A DNA stretch of 64,000 bases from Desulfovibrio sp. (GCA_031287575.1 JAITSV010000006.1:1-64000), one strand, 5' to 3'. Numbered from the stretch's first letter, positions 34,877 through 44,110 are shown. A program made the numbers and translations. The notes: generated from the sequence alone by a model not told the origin.

Positions 34877-36025
34877 ATGGCGGTGCAACGCAAGAAACGC
34901 AAGAGACGCGAGCTGTTCGCGCTCGGCAACGAGGCGGTGGCCGAGGGCGCACTGCTGGCCGGGTGCTCGTTCTACGCCGGTTATCCCATCACCCCGTCCA
35001 CCGAGATCATGGAGGTCATGGCCAACCGCCTGCCCCTGATCGAGGACGGCGTGTTCATCCAGATGGAAGACGAAATCGCCAGCATGGGCGCCACCATCGG
35101 CGCGTCGCTGGCGGGGCGCAAGGCCATGACGGCCACCTCCGGCCCGGGCTTTGCCCTGATGCAGGAGCACATCGGCTACGCCTGCATGGTCGAGGCGCCG
35201 CTGGTGGTGGTCAACGTCATGCGCGGCGGCCCCAGTACCGGTCTGCCCACAAGCCCTGCCCAGGCCGACGTGCAGATGGCTCGCTGGGGTACCCACGGCG
35301 ACCACCCCATCATCGTGCTGTCCGCATCCAACGTGCAGGAATGCCTGGAAATGACCGTGACGGCCTTCAACTTTGCCGAAAAATACCGCACCCCGGTCAT
35401 CCTGCTGCTGGACGAGGTGACGGCCCACACCCGCGAAAAGATCACCGTGCCCGACCCGGACGAGGTGGAAATCCTTTCCCGCGTCACGCCCACGGTGCCG
35501 CCGGAATGGTTCAAGCCCTATGCCGACACGGCGCGCGGCGTGCCCGCCATGGCCCCCATCGGGTCCGGCTACCGCACCCACGTCACCGGGCTGACCCACG
35601 ACGTCATGGGCTATCCCACCCAGCGCCCGGACGAGGTGAAGGACGCCATGTTGCGCCTGTTCCGCAAGATCGACCAGTATTACGGCGACATCCAGATGGC
35701 CGACGAATACATGCTGGATGACGCGGACGTGGCCGTGGTGGCCTACGGCAGCGTGGCGCGTTCCGCCTATCTGGCCGTGGAGCAGGCCCGCGAGCGCGGG
35801 GCCAAGGCCGGGCTGCTCACGCTGAAGACGCTGTTCCCCTTCCCGCGCCCGGCGGTGGAAAAGCTGACCCACCGCTGCCACACCGTCGTCGTGCCCGAAA
35901 TGAACATGGGGCAGATGTCGCGCGAGGTGAAGCGCGTCAACAATGGCCGCACCAAGGTGCGCACCATCAACCGGGTGGACGGGCAGATCATCACGCCCTC
36001 CGAAATCCTGAAAGCCATACTGTAG
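34877..36025 (+). CDS. korA: 2-oxoacid:ferredoxin oxidoreductase, alpha subunit
   Basis: 382 aa. ELFALGNEAVAEGALLAGCSFYAGYPITPSTEIME is the conserved start of the pyrimidine-binding domain, followed by MEDEIASMGATIGASLAGRKAMTATSGPGFALM and RGGPSTGLPTSPAQADVQMARWGTHGD. With KorB, KorC and KorD it oxidises a 2-oxoacid (probably 2-oxoglutarate) to acyl-CoA, CO2 and reduced ferredoxin in the cytoplasm. The substrate is inferred from similarity; 2-oxoisovalerate cannot be excluded. Confidence 0.93.
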   Translation: MAVQRKKRKRRELFALGNEAVAEGALLAGCSFYAGYPITPSTEIMEVMANRLPLIEDGVFIQMEDEIASMGATIGASLAGRKAMTATSGPGFALMQEHIGYACMVEAPLVVVNVMRGGPSTGLPTSPAQADVQMARWGTHGDHPIIVLSASNVQECLEMTVTAFNFAEKYRTPVILLLDEVTAHTREKITVPDPDEVEILSRVTPTVPPEWFKPYADTARGVPAMAPIGSGYRTHVTGLTHDVMGYPTQRPDEVKDAMLRLFRKIDQYYGDIQMADEYMLDDADVAVVAYGSVARSAYLAVEQARERGAKAGLLTLKTLFPFPRPAVEKLTHRCHTVVVPEMNMGQMSREVKRVNNGRTKVRTINRVDGQIITPSEILKAIL

Positions 36026-36032
36026 GTGGGCC

Positions 36033-36866
36033 ATGGCGGACGTTACCCAACTCATCCACGACTACCTGCGCCATAACAAGAAGTTCCCCCACGTGTTCTG
36101 CGCGGGCTGCGGCCACGGCATCGTGCTGGGATCGCTGATCCGCAGCGTGCACGCGCTGGGCCTGCCCAAGGACGACGTGGTGCTGGTGGCGGGCATCGGC
36201 TGTTCGGGCCGCATGGCCGTGTACGTGGACTTCAATACCGTACACACCACCCATGGCCGGGCGCTTACCTTCGCCACCGGCATCAAGATGGCCAACCCCA
36301 AGCTGAAGGTCATCTGCGTCATGGGCGACGGCGACGCCATGTCCATCGGCGGCAACCACCTCATCCACGCCGCGCGGCGCAACATCGGCGTCACCGCTCT
36401 GATCCTGAACAACCAGATCTACGGCATGACCGGCGGGCAGTGTTCGTCCGCCACCCCGCAGGGCGACATTTCCATGACCACGCCCTTCGGATCGCTGGAA
36501 AAGGCCTTCGACATCGTGGACATGTGCATGGCTGCGGGCGCAAGCTACGTGGCGCGCGGCACCTCGTTCCACGCCATCCAGCTGGACCGGCTGATCAGCT
36601 CGGCCATCATGCATCCCGGCTTTTCGGTGGTGGAAGTGTTCAGCCCCTGCCCCACCCAGTACGGGCGCAAGAACAAGTTCCGCAACGCCGTGGACATGTA
36701 CAAGTGGCTGAAGTCCAACACCGTGAAGGTGGAAACCCTGAAGGAGCCGGACCAGAAACCCGCCGACGGGCGCATCCCCATCGGGGTGTTCCGCGACGTG
36801 GAAGAACCGGGCCTTGAGGAACGCTACTTCGAGCTGCAACGCAAACTCATGGGGCAGAACCGATGA
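36033..36866 (+). CDS. korB: 2-oxoacid:ferredoxin oxidoreductase, beta subunit
   Basis: 277 aa. The thiamine diphosphate-binding subunit: FCAGCGHGIVLGSL at the N-terminus, then GDGDAMSIGGNHLIHAARRNI and LILNNQIYGMTGGQ, which provide the GDG...NN motif for Mg-ThDP. Starts 7 nt after korA and overlaps korC by 4 nt. Confidence 0.95.
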   Translation: MADVTQLIHDYLRHNKKFPHVFCAGCGHGIVLGSLIRSVHALGLPKDDVVLVAGIGCSGRMAVYVDFNTVHTTHGRALTFATGIKMANPKLKVICVMGDGDAMSIGGNHLIHAARRNIGVTALILNNQIYGMTGGQCSSATPQGDISMTTPFGSLEKAFDIVDMCMAAGASYVARGTSFHAIQLDRLISSAIMHPGFSVVEVFSPCPTQYGRKNKFRNAVDMYKWLKSNTVKVETLKEPDQKPADGRIPIGVFRDVEEPGLEERYFELQRKLMGQNR

Positions 36867-37486
36867 AGGCGCCGCAACCCATAGACCGTTTCGAAATCCG
36901 CCTTTCGGGCCTGGGCGGGCAGGGGCTGATTACCCTGGGCCGCCTGCTGGGCTCTGCGCTGGCGCTGAGCCACGGCTACTACGTCACCCAGACCCAGAGC
37001 TACGGCCCCGAGGCGCGCGGCGGCTCCAGCCGCGCCGACGTGGTTGTCAGTTCGCGCCCCATCAGCTACCCCAAGACCGAAAGCTTGGACCTGCTGGTTG
37101 CGCTGAGCCCCGAGGCGTGCAACAGCTACTACCGGCTGCTGAAAAAGACCGGCATCCTGCTGGTGGATACCACCCTGGTCAAGCACGCGCCCACCAACGT
37201 GTACCTGGGCCTGCCGTTCACCCAGATGGCCAAGGAGCAGATAGGCAACCCCATGACCATCAACACCATGGTCATGGGCGCGGTGACGCACCTCTTGCCC
37301 TTCGCCGACCCGAGGGTGATGCGCAAGAGCATGGAAGCCAACCTGCCCGCCAAGATACGCGAGGTGAACGCCAAGGCCTTTGCCCTGGGGCTGAAGCAGG
37401 CCCAGCGCAACTTTGGCGATGCGGGCGGCATCTGGGCAGCGGCGGAGGAGAATGGGGCGCATTCTGAAGACGACATCATCGTCTAG
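36863..37486 (+). CDS. korC: 2-oxoacid:ferredoxin oxidoreductase, gamma subunit
   Basis: 207 aa. RLSGLGGQGLITLGRLLGSALAL is the gamma-domain nucleotide-like fold, followed by QTQSYGPEARGGSSRADVVVS, both family signatures. ATGA overlap with korB. The stop is followed directly by a long palindrome that probably ends the operon transcript. Confidence 0.93.
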   Translation: MKAPQPIDRFEIRLSGLGGQGLITLGRLLGSALALSHGYYVTQTQSYGPEARGGSSRADVVVSSRPISYPKTESLDLLVALSPEACNSYYRLLKKTGILLVDTTLVKHAPTNVYLGLPFTQMAKEQIGNPMTINTMVMGAVTHLLPFADPRVMRKSMEANLPAKIREVNAKAFALGLKQAQRNFGDAGGIWAAAEENGAHSEDDIIV

Positions 37487-37488
37487 GG

Positions 37489-37616
37489 GCGCGCCCGTCC
37501 TTTTGCCCCCTGTCGGTGTCAGGCTTCGTTCGCCGCTCCGGTCACGTACCAAAGAGTACGCTCCCATCGCGGCGAACTCGCCTTCCTTGACAGGAGACAA
37601 AAATCTTGGGCGCGCC
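37489..37616. repeat. Long palindromic repeat, type B
   Basis: 128-nt imperfect palindrome starting 2 nt after the korC stop. Outer arms GGCGCGCCC/GGGCGCGCC, middle arms CTGTC/GACAG and GTTCGCCGC/GCGGCGAAC, and an apex CGTAC-CAAAGA-GTACG. Different apex from the two type A repeats but the same nested design and gene-end position. Confidence 0.75.
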
Positions 37617-37753
37617 AAGAATGCGAGCGTCTTGCCTTCCTTGCTGGAGAATGGAATTCGCGCCGCGCGAATGAACGCAAAGGGCGTTAATACAGAGCGC
37701 CCTGATATGAACAACGCATTTCCGCCCCTCGCCGGGCGCAGACGGACCAGCCC

Positions 37754-38050
37754 ATGAGCACGACCATTGAAGAATTGACGGTGAATTACGAGGAAGACGG
37801 CCAGCTTGTGGTCAAGGAACTGGACAAGTCCGTGCTCTCCAAGGGCGCATGGACCACCATCCTGTTCCGCTACCAGCAGTGGGACCCCAAGACCGAAGAC
37901 TACGGCGCGGACAAATACGTGGTGAAGCGCTACAAGAAGACGAACGGCGAATACCGCGCCCAGTCCAAGTTCAACATCTCCAGCGCCGACCAGGCCCGCA
38001 AGATCATCGAGGCCTTGCAGGGTTGGCTGGACGAAGACCCCACGGCGTAA
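37754..38050 (+). CDS. Small hypothetical protein
   Basis: 98 aa, charged and soluble. Residues VNYEEDGQLVVKELDKSVLSKGAWTTILFRYQQW and KYVVKRYKKTNGEYRAQSKFNISS read like a compact beta-rich domain, and codon use matches the surrounding genes. No motif is recognised. It lies 270 nt beyond korC, after the palindrome, so it is probably transcribed separately. A strong terminator follows. Confidence 0.7.
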   Translation: MSTTIEELTVNYEEDGQLVVKELDKSVLSKGAWTTILFRYQQWDPKTEDYGADKYVVKRYKKTNGEYRAQSKFNISSADQARKIIEALQGWLDEDPTA

Positions 38051-38114
38051 GCCGTTCGGGTCGGTCAGACCGGGCAACACCGGACCGTACCTGACATGCA
38101 TCATTGGAATGCAA

Positions 38115-38155
38115 CGGGCGGGATTGCGCAGTGCGCGCGATCCCGCCCGTTTTCG
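38115..38155. terminator. Terminator between the 98-aa gene and GNAT gene
   Basis: 17-bp stem with one mismatch (AACGGGCGGGATTGCGC against GCGCGATCCCGCCCGTT) and a TTTT tail on the plus strand. It lies between convergent genes. Confidence 0.85.
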
Positions 38156-38211
38156 TTGTTCAGGTGCCCGGCGCGGTGATGCCGCGCCGCTTCACACTGG
38201 CAGCGCGCGGC

Positions 38212-39156
38212 TCAATCCACGGGCACGCACTCCACAAAGCGCCCCGCATCGCGGAAGCCCAGCCGGGCATAGACACGGTACCCGTCGCCGGAGGCCTGCA
38301 ACACCGCGTGGCGGCAGCCCGCCTGCACGGCGTGCCGCAATGCGGCGCGGGTTACGGCGGTGCCCAGTCCCCTGCGCCGGAAGGCTTCCAGCGTGCACAC
38401 GTTGTACACGCCGGCCACGTCGAGCGACGCGGTGTCCCCTGCCGTAGGGTGCCCCGACGCGGTGCGGTACACTTCCGCCGCCGCTGCCAGTTGCCCGTCC
38501 TGGTACGCCACCAGCAACGTTGCGGCGAATCCGGGGCTGCACAGGGCCGGGGCGGCGCGGCGGTAGAAGCGCAGCACCTCGCCGTCCGGCGGATTCCAGT
38601 TGGCGGCCAGCACCGAGGCAAAATCGGCCACGCCCGCAGCATCACGGACAACACGGATATCCAGCCCCGGCGTTGGCGCTGGCTCTTCCAGTTCCGCATT
38701 CACCAACGGAAGATACATGCCGGTTTCCACTTCGCCCACGGCAAAGCCGTGCGTGGCCAGCGCGGCGGGAATGTTGGCTCCCTGTTCCGCCCCGTCGCCC
38801 GCACCGGAGAGCGGTCCCAGCCACCACGTGTACGGTGCGCCATGCTGGTCAAAGAACGACCGCACCGCCGCCACCGTATCCGCCAGCGGCACGCCGCCCC
38901 GATATCCGAAGGCCTTGTTGAAGGTATCCGATGCCACCCCGGCGTACACGGCGTGCACGTCCGGTCGTTCCAGCAAGGCTGGCTGCTCAGGCTGGGTGAC
39001 CTCCGGCGGCATCGGCATGCCCGGCCCGTTCCCCCGGTCCGGTACCGCAACACCTGGGCGGTAGATCATATCTCCGCCGTTCACCAGAGCCACCTGCCCG
39101 GCAAGCCGGGTTGCCAGATTGTCCTCGATACAGCGTTGCATTTCACGAATATTCAT
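38212..39156 (-). CDS. GNAT family N-acetyltransferase
   Basis: 314 aa. The C-terminal half is a GNAT domain: [25 protein letters not shown] holds the acetyl-CoA pyrophosphate loop (RRGLGT), followed by [16 protein letters not shown]. The N-terminal half (about 1-150) is a second, diverged region with YTWWLGP, as in tandem-GNAT proteins. The ATG at 39156 has GGGAA upstream; 39168 is an alternative. Substrate unknown. It lies downstream of the sigma-54 activator gene but after that gene's terminator. Confidence 0.85.
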   Translation of the reverse strand: MNIREMQRCIEDNLATRLAGQVALVNGGDMIYRPGVAVPDRGNGPGMPMPPEVTQPEQPALLERPDVHAVYAGVASDTFNKAFGYRGGVPLADTVAAVRSFFDQHGAPYTWWLGPLSGAGDGAEQGANIPAALATHGFAVGEVETGMYLPLVNAELEEPAPTPGLDIRVVRDAAGVADFASVLAANWNPPDGEVLRFYRRAAPALCSPGFAATLLVAYQDGQLAAAAEVYRTASGHPTAGDTASLDVAGVYNVCTLEAFRRRGLGTAVTRAALRHAVQAGCRHAVLQASGDGYRVYARLGFRDAGRFVECVPVD

Positions 39157-39274
39157 CGCTGTTCCCATGGTTCGCGCTTCCTTGCCACCCGCGCCCGCCC
39201 GCGCCCAGTCCCGTCCTGCCGCGCCGCCTCGTCGCGGGGCTGTGGCAGGCGCCCCCCCCCACCCCGAGCGCAAA

Positions 39275-39311
39275 AAGCAAACGACCGGCCCCCGTTGCCG
39301 GAAGCCGGTCG
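39275..39311 (-). terminator. Terminator of the TPR-ior-activator operon
   Basis: CGACCGGC/GCCGGTCG stem with a 14-nt loop, then TTTGCTTTTTG on the minus strand, about 30 nt beyond the activator stop. Confidence 0.75.
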
Positions 39312-39342
39312 CATCAATGCGTGCGTCAGCCGGGGGCGTTGC

Positions 39343-40926
39343 CTACTTCATGCCGCGCGCCTTGGCCACGGCAAACTTCTTGGCGTCGATGCCGTACTTC
39401 TTCACCTTGTAGTTGACGATGCGGTAGCTCACGCGCAGGTCGCGGGCGGCCTGCAACATGTTGCCGCGCGCCTTTTTCAGCGCGTCCACCAGCAGTTCCT
39501 GCTCGAACTTGGCCACCGCCTCGCAGAACGAGAGATTGGTGTCCGTGGCCGTGGATTCCGCCGTCTGCAACGAGGGCGGCAGGTGGTAGGTGCGGATGAC
39601 CTGTTCGTCGCACACCAGCACCGCGCGTTCGATGCAGTTCTTCAGTTCGCGGATGTTGCCGGGCCAGTGGTACTGCGTCAGCAGGTCGATGGCCGGTGTG
39701 GAGATGCGCTTGATGCTGCGCGAATACTCCTCGGAGTAGATACGCAGGAAGTGTTCCGCCAGCGGCAGGATGTCCTCGCGCCGCTCGCGCAGCGGGGGAA
39801 TGAAGATGGGGAACACGTTGATGCGGTAGTACAGGTCCTCGCGGAACAGCCCCCGCTCGACAAGTTCCTCCAGCGGCTGGTGGGTGGCGCAGATCAGGCG
39901 CACGTCCACGGTGATGGTCTGTTCGCTGCCCAGGCGCTGGATTTCCTGCTCCTGGATGGCCCGCAGCACCTTGGCCTGGGCGTTGGGCGACAGTTCGCCC
40001 ACTTCGTCCAGGAACAGGGTGCCCTTGGTGGCCAATTCGAACAGGCCCTTCTTGGTGTGCACCGCCCCGGTAAAGGCGCCCTTCTGGTAGCCGAACAGCT
40101 CGCTTTCCACCAGTTCGGAGGGCAGCGCCGCGCAGTTCAGCTTGATCAGGGGCATCTCGCGCCGGGGGCTGGCCTGGTGGATGGCTTCCGCCAGCAGTTC
40201 CTTGCCGGTGCCCGATTCGCCGCGCAGCAGCGCCGTGGCGCGGCTGGGGCCAACCTGCGCCGCCTGGTTCAGCACCAGTCTCATTGCTTTGGACGCGGCA
40301 ACCACGTTGGACGGGGTGAACCCGATGTCGTTGCTGTCGCCCACGATGAGGCCCTGGGTCATCAGGTGCTTCTGGCGGGCCATTTCCTCCTGCAGGTACG
40401 AGGCGTGGTTGGCGATCATGCCCGCCACCACCTCCAGGAACCGGCAATGCGACTCCAGCTGCGGCATGGGCACCGAGGGGGTGTCCACGCTGAGGGTGCC
40501 GATGACCTCGCGGCCCTGCCGGGGCTCGTCGGCGGGCCCCAGAACCGGCACGCAGATGAAGGCCAGGTTTTCCTGCTCCTCGTCGGTGCGGCCGAAGGCC
40601 TTGTTCAGGAACGCCGGGTGATCCTTGATGCGCGGCACGATGACCGGCTGGCCCGTGGAGAACACCTGCCCGGTCACGCCCACGCCCGGTTCGTATCCTA
40701 CGTGGTCGGCCTTGGCGGGAATCTGCGACAGGCTCAGCTTGAGGGTGCGGGTCTCGGGGTCGAAGATGAAGATGTGCGGCCGCTGGAAGTCATGGTTTTC
40801 GGCCAACGTGCGGAGCAGCGACTTCAGGGTGGACTGAAACGGCCGCTGCGGCCCCATGTCGGACACGATCTTCTGGAGCGTGCCGAGATAGGGCTGTAGT
40901 CGCTTGTCGTCGGAGATGGTGGTCAT
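39343..40926 (-). CDS. Sigma-54-dependent transcriptional activator (NifA-like, GAF-AAA-Fis)
   Basis: 527 aa. An N-terminal GAF domain (about 20-185) is followed by an AAA+ domain with Walker A GESGTGKE, the sigma-54-contacting GAFTGA loop, Walker B GTLFLDEVGEL and an R-finger region, and a C-terminal Fis-type HTH (about 480-520, NMLQAARDLRVSYRIVNYKVKKYGI). No receiver domain is present, so it answers to a GAF-bound ligand or partner rather than phosphorylation. It starts 4 nt after iorB on the same strand, which suggests that it regulates, or senses products of, indolepyruvate oxidation. Confidence 0.92.
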   Translation of the reverse strand: MTTISDDKRLQPYLGTLQKIVSDMGPQRPFQSTLKSLLRTLAENHDFQRPHIFIFDPETRTLKLSLSQIPAKADHVGYEPGVGVTGQVFSTGQPVIVPRIKDHPAFLNKAFGRTDEEQENLAFICVPVLGPADEPRQGREVIGTLSVDTPSVPMPQLESHCRFLEVVAGMIANHASYLQEEMARQKHLMTQGLIVGDSNDIGFTPSNVVAASKAMRLVLNQAAQVGPSRATALLRGESGTGKELLAEAIHQASPRREMPLIKLNCAALPSELVESELFGYQKGAFTGAVHTKKGLFELATKGTLFLDEVGELSPNAQAKVLRAIQEQEIQRLGSEQTITVDVRLICATHQPLEELVERGLFREDLYYRINVFPIFIPPLRERREDILPLAEHFLRIYSEEYSRSIKRISTPAIDLLTQYHWPGNIRELKNCIERAVLVCDEQVIRTYHLPPSLQTAESTATDTNLSFCEAVAKFEQELLVDALKKARGNMLQAARDLRVSYRIVNYKVKKYGIDAKKFAVAKARGMK

Positions 40927-40930
40927 GCGG

Positions 40931-41536
40931 TCAGCTCGCGGAGGCTACGGCCCGAACGCCCAGTTCGACCGCCCTCAGGTTCATGTCCATGAGTTTGGGG
41001 GCAAGATGGGTACGGATGGCGGCTTCCAGCGCGTCCGGGCCGAAGGGCAGAAGCCCGGTGGCGCAGGCCGCGCCCAGCAGCACGCTGTTGCCCGCCTGCA
41101 CCGACCCGGCCTGCAGGCCCAGGGTGCGGCACGGCAGGAACCACGACTTCGCGGCGCAACCTTCCACCTTGGCGCGGATGCGCTCCATCTCGGGGTAGGC
41201 TTCGCGCCCGGTGGAAACGCCCACCGGCGGCAGCGGTTCGGTGTTGGACAGCACGCTGCCCCCGGCCGCCAGGTGGGTCATGCCGCGCAGGGTTTCCAGC
41301 GGTTCGAAGCCAAGGATCAGGTCCGCCTCGCCATGGCCGATCTTGGGGCTCATCCAGCCGCCGAGCAGGATGGTGGATTCAACCACCCCGCCGCGCTGGG
41401 CCATGCCGTGGATTTCGCCGGAGGTCACTTCCAGCCCCTGGTCCAGGGCGGTGCGGGCCAGCAGGGTGGTGGCGGTCAGGGTGCCCTGCCCGCCCACGCC
41501 GGTCAGGTAGATGCGGATGCGTGCGGGGGTGCTCAT
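40931..41536 (-). CDS. iorB: Indolepyruvate:ferredoxin oxidoreductase, beta subunit
   Basis: 201 aa. IYLTGVGGQGTLTATTLLARTAL and SGEIHGMAQRGGVVESTILLG are signatures of the IorB/gamma-type fold. GAGGAGCG precedes the ATG, which overlaps the iorA stop as ATGA. With IorA it oxidises aryl pyruvates (from Trp, Phe, Tyr transamination) to aryl-acetyl-CoA with ferredoxin reduction. Confidence 0.93.
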   Translation of the reverse strand: MSTPARIRIYLTGVGGQGTLTATTLLARTALDQGLEVTSGEIHGMAQRGGVVESTILLGGWMSPKIGHGEADLILGFEPLETLRGMTHLAAGGSVLSNTEPLPPVGVSTGREAYPEMERIRAKVEGCAAKSWFLPCRTLGLQAGSVQAGNSVLLGAACATGLLPFGPDALEAAIRTHLAPKLMDMNLRAVELGVRAVASAS

Positions 41537-43410
41537 GCGTCGCTCCTCTTGCGGGCCTTGATGGTGTCCGCAACCTGCAGACAGACCATGCAGCCGCCGC
41601 AGAGGTTCTCGTCCACGTGAATGCCGGTGTCGTCGCGGAAGAAGGCGGGGCAGGCCAGGTGTTCCAGACAGTCGGCCACGGACGGCCCCTGTTCGGCGAC
41701 GTAGGCCACCTGGTTGCGCGGCTTCTTCAGGGTGCGCCGGGCGTAGAGCACGCACGGTTCTTCTGCGATGATCACGCGCACGCCGGAGCGTTCCTTCATT
41801 TCCGCCAGGGCCTTCATGGTGGACTTGACGTTGAAGGGCCGCACCCTGGCCACGTCGGCCACGCCGCAGCCGCGCACCACGGCCTCTATGTCCAGGTGCA
41901 CGCAGGCGTTGCCCAGCACGTCCTGGATCACGCCGGGATTGGGCTGGTGGCCGGTCATGGCCGTGGTGCCGTTGTCCAGCACCACCACGATCAGGTCGTG
42001 CTTGTTGAACACCGCGTTGACCAGCCCGGTGATGCCGGAGTGGAAGAAGGTGGAATCGCCGATGAAGGCCAGCGTGGGCTTGCCCGAGGCCGTGGCGAAG
42101 CCGGACCCCGCGGACACCGACGACCCCATGCAGAACAGGAAGTCGGCCATGCGCAGGGGCGGCAGCAGCCCCAGCGTGTAGCAGCCGATGTCGCTGGAGT
42201 ACACGGCGTCGTCGCCGAACACCTTGCGCACGGCATAGTACAGCGCGCGGTGCGAACAGCCGGGGCACAGATTGGGCGGGCGCACGGGCAGGGCCGTTTC
42301 CGGGTCGCAGGCGATCGGCAGCCGGGCGGTTTCACCCAGCAGGTCGGCCAGGGCCTGGGTGACGGTCTGGGTGGAGTATTCGCCGTAGATGGTCAGCGCG
42401 CCGCCCTTGCCGCTGACGGCCACGGACAGGTTGTTGCGCTGCACCAGGGCGCGCACGTCGTTTTCCAGCAGGGGTTCCAACTCTTCCAGCACCAGCACGG
42501 CGTCGCACTGGGACAGGAAGTCGGTCAGCAGGGCTTCCGGCAGGGGCCAGGTCATGCCCAGGTCCAGCACCTTCACCCGGTCGGCCCAGCCCGTCTCGTG
42601 CAGGGCGTCGGACAGGTAGGCGCGGCTGATGCCGCTGGCGATGACGCCGTAGCGCCCTTCGCCGCGCACGGTGTTCCACGGGGAATGCTCGGCCTTCTCC
42701 CGCGCCATGCCCAGGTGCTTGACCAGTTCGGCGTGGCGTACGCGGGCCACGGCGGGCACGGGCACGAAACGCCGGGGGTTGCGCTCGAAGGGCACGATGG
42801 GCGCGGGCTGGCCCAGGGGGCCGAATTCCACGGCCCCGCGCAGGTGGTTGACGCGGGTGGTGGTGCGCAGCAGCACGGGCTGTTCAAGCTCGCGCGCCAG
42901 CAGCAGCGCATCGCGCGTCATGTCCTTGGCTTCCTGCGCGGTGGCGGGCTCGAAGCACGGCATGCCCGCGAAACGGGCGTAGGTGCGGTTGTCCTGCTCG
43001 TTCTGGCTGGCGTGGCAGCCGGGGTCGTCGGCGGAAAGCAGCACCAGGCCGCCGGGCAGGCCGGTGTAGGTCATGGTCAGCAGCGGGTCGGCGGCCACGT
43101 TGACGCCCACGTGCTTCATGGTCACCAGGGTCATGGCCCCGGCCAGGGCGGCACCCGCCCCCACTTCCATGGCCACCTTCTCGTTCACCGAATATTCCAG
43201 GCGGTAGCGCCCGCCCCCGCCAATGCGGCGGAAGGTGTCGGGCACTTCGGACGACGGGGTGCCGGGGTAGCAGGCCACCAGGTTGACGCCCGCCTCCAGC
43301 GCGCCGCGCACGATGGCCTCGTTGCCCAGCAGCAGGCGCCGGGTGCCGGGTTCGTCGGCCAGCAGGGGATTCACCGGGCGAGCGCCCGGGGTCGGGGTGG
43401 GTTCGCTCAT
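41533..43410 (-). CDS. iorA: Indolepyruvate:ferredoxin oxidoreductase, alpha subunit
   Basis: 625 aa. LLLGNEAIVRGALEAGVNLVACYPGTPSSEV begins the domain; NEKVAMEVGAGAALAGAMTLVTMKHVGVNVAADPL and CPGCSHRALYYAVRKV plus GDSTFFHSGITGLVNAV...LDNGTTAMTG (ThDP site) are all present. The C-terminal ferredoxin-like part is reduced: DCLEHLACPAF followed by CGGCMVCLQVADTI. Compared with usual members, the first CxxC pair and the last Cys-Pro are missing, leaving cysteines for about one [4Fe-4S] cluster instead of two. Starts 4 nt after the TPR gene. Confidence 0.93.
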   Translation of the reverse strand: MSEPTPTPGARPVNPLLADEPGTRRLLLGNEAIVRGALEAGVNLVACYPGTPSSEVPDTFRRIGGGGRYRLEYSVNEKVAMEVGAGAALAGAMTLVTMKHVGVNVAADPLLTMTYTGLPGGLVLLSADDPGCHASQNEQDNRTYARFAGMPCFEPATAQEAKDMTRDALLLARELEQPVLLRTTTRVNHLRGAVEFGPLGQPAPIVPFERNPRRFVPVPAVARVRHAELVKHLGMAREKAEHSPWNTVRGEGRYGVIASGISRAYLSDALHETGWADRVKVLDLGMTWPLPEALLTDFLSQCDAVLVLEELEPLLENDVRALVQRNNLSVAVSGKGGALTIYGEYSTQTVTQALADLLGETARLPIACDPETALPVRPPNLCPGCSHRALYYAVRKVFGDDAVYSSDIGCYTLGLLPPLRMADFLFCMGSSVSAGSGFATASGKPTLAFIGDSTFFHSGITGLVNAVFNKHDLIVVVLDNGTTAMTGHQPNPGVIQDVLGNACVHLDIEAVVRGCGVADVARVRPFNVKSTMKALAEMKERSGVRVIIAEEPCVLYARRTLKKPRNQVAYVAEQGPSVADCLEHLACPAFFRDDTGIHVDENLCGGCMVCLQVADTIKARKRSDA

Positions 43411-43414
43411 GGGC

Positions 43415-44110
43415 TTACACGCCCCCCTTCTGCATGCGGGCCTTCAGCGCCTCGGCGCGGCTCTTGAAATAGTCCTTGTTGCCCGAGGACTCGGAGGCCA
43501 TCAACTGCTCGTAGGCGGCAATGGCGCGGTCCAGCTTGCCCGCACGCTCCGCCACGATGGCCAGCTGGCCGCGCACGGCGTTGCGCGAAATCTCGCTCAC
43601 CGAGCTTTCCAGCCCTTCCAGCACGGTCAGGGCTTCGGCATCCTTGCCCGCCTGCGACAGGGCCTGCGCACGACCGATGCGGGCCACAACGCCGGTGGCG
43701 CCATCGGCGGCGGCCAGGCGTTCCCAGGCCGAGGCGGCCTTGTCGTAGTCCTTCATATCCATGGCGGTGGCGGCAAGGTCCAGCAGCACGGCATTGCGCA
43801 CGCCCGCCGGTGCCTTGGCCAGGAACGCCTCCAGGGCCTGCACGCGATCCGCGCCGGTCTTGGCCACGGCAATCGTGCCCAGTTCGGCCTGCGCCTCGCG
43901 CGCCTTGTCGGCGGCCCACCAGCGATAGCCCGCGCCGGCACCGGCGGCCAGCACCAGCACGCCAAGACCGACGGCGATGGTGCGGGCGTTGTCGAGCACG
44001 AAGCGCAGCAGCGGCGCGGCCTCTCCGGACACCTCGCCTTGCAGGGGCTGGGGAATTACAGGTTGCTGCTGGGCGCGCGGCAGGCCTTTGCGGATTGTGT
44101 TCTCCGACAT
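43415..44110 (-). CDS. Single-pass membrane TPR protein (YfgM-like)
   Basis: 231 aa. A cytoplasmic N-terminus (about 1-40) precedes one membrane helix (TIAVGLGVLVLAAGAGAGYRWW, about 44-65) and an outside-facing helical repeat region with TPR-like pairs such as DLAATAMDMKDYDKAASAWERL and KLDRAIAAYEQLM. The layout resembles YfgM/tetratricopeptide proteins of the translocon or division machinery. AAGGAGC precedes the ATG. Only 4 nt separate it from iorA, an unusual partner for a redox enzyme. Confidence 0.85.
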   Translation of the reverse strand: MSENTIRKGLPRAQQQPVIPQPLQGEVSGEAAPLLRFVLDNARTIAVGLGVLVLAAGAGAGYRWWAADKAREAQAELGTIAVAKTGADRVQALEAFLAKAPAGVRNAVLLDLAATAMDMKDYDKAASAWERLAAADGATGVVARIGRAQALSQAGKDAEALTVLEGLESSVSEISRNAVRGQLAIVAERAGKLDRAIAAYEQLMASESSGNKDYFKSRAEALKARMQKGGV

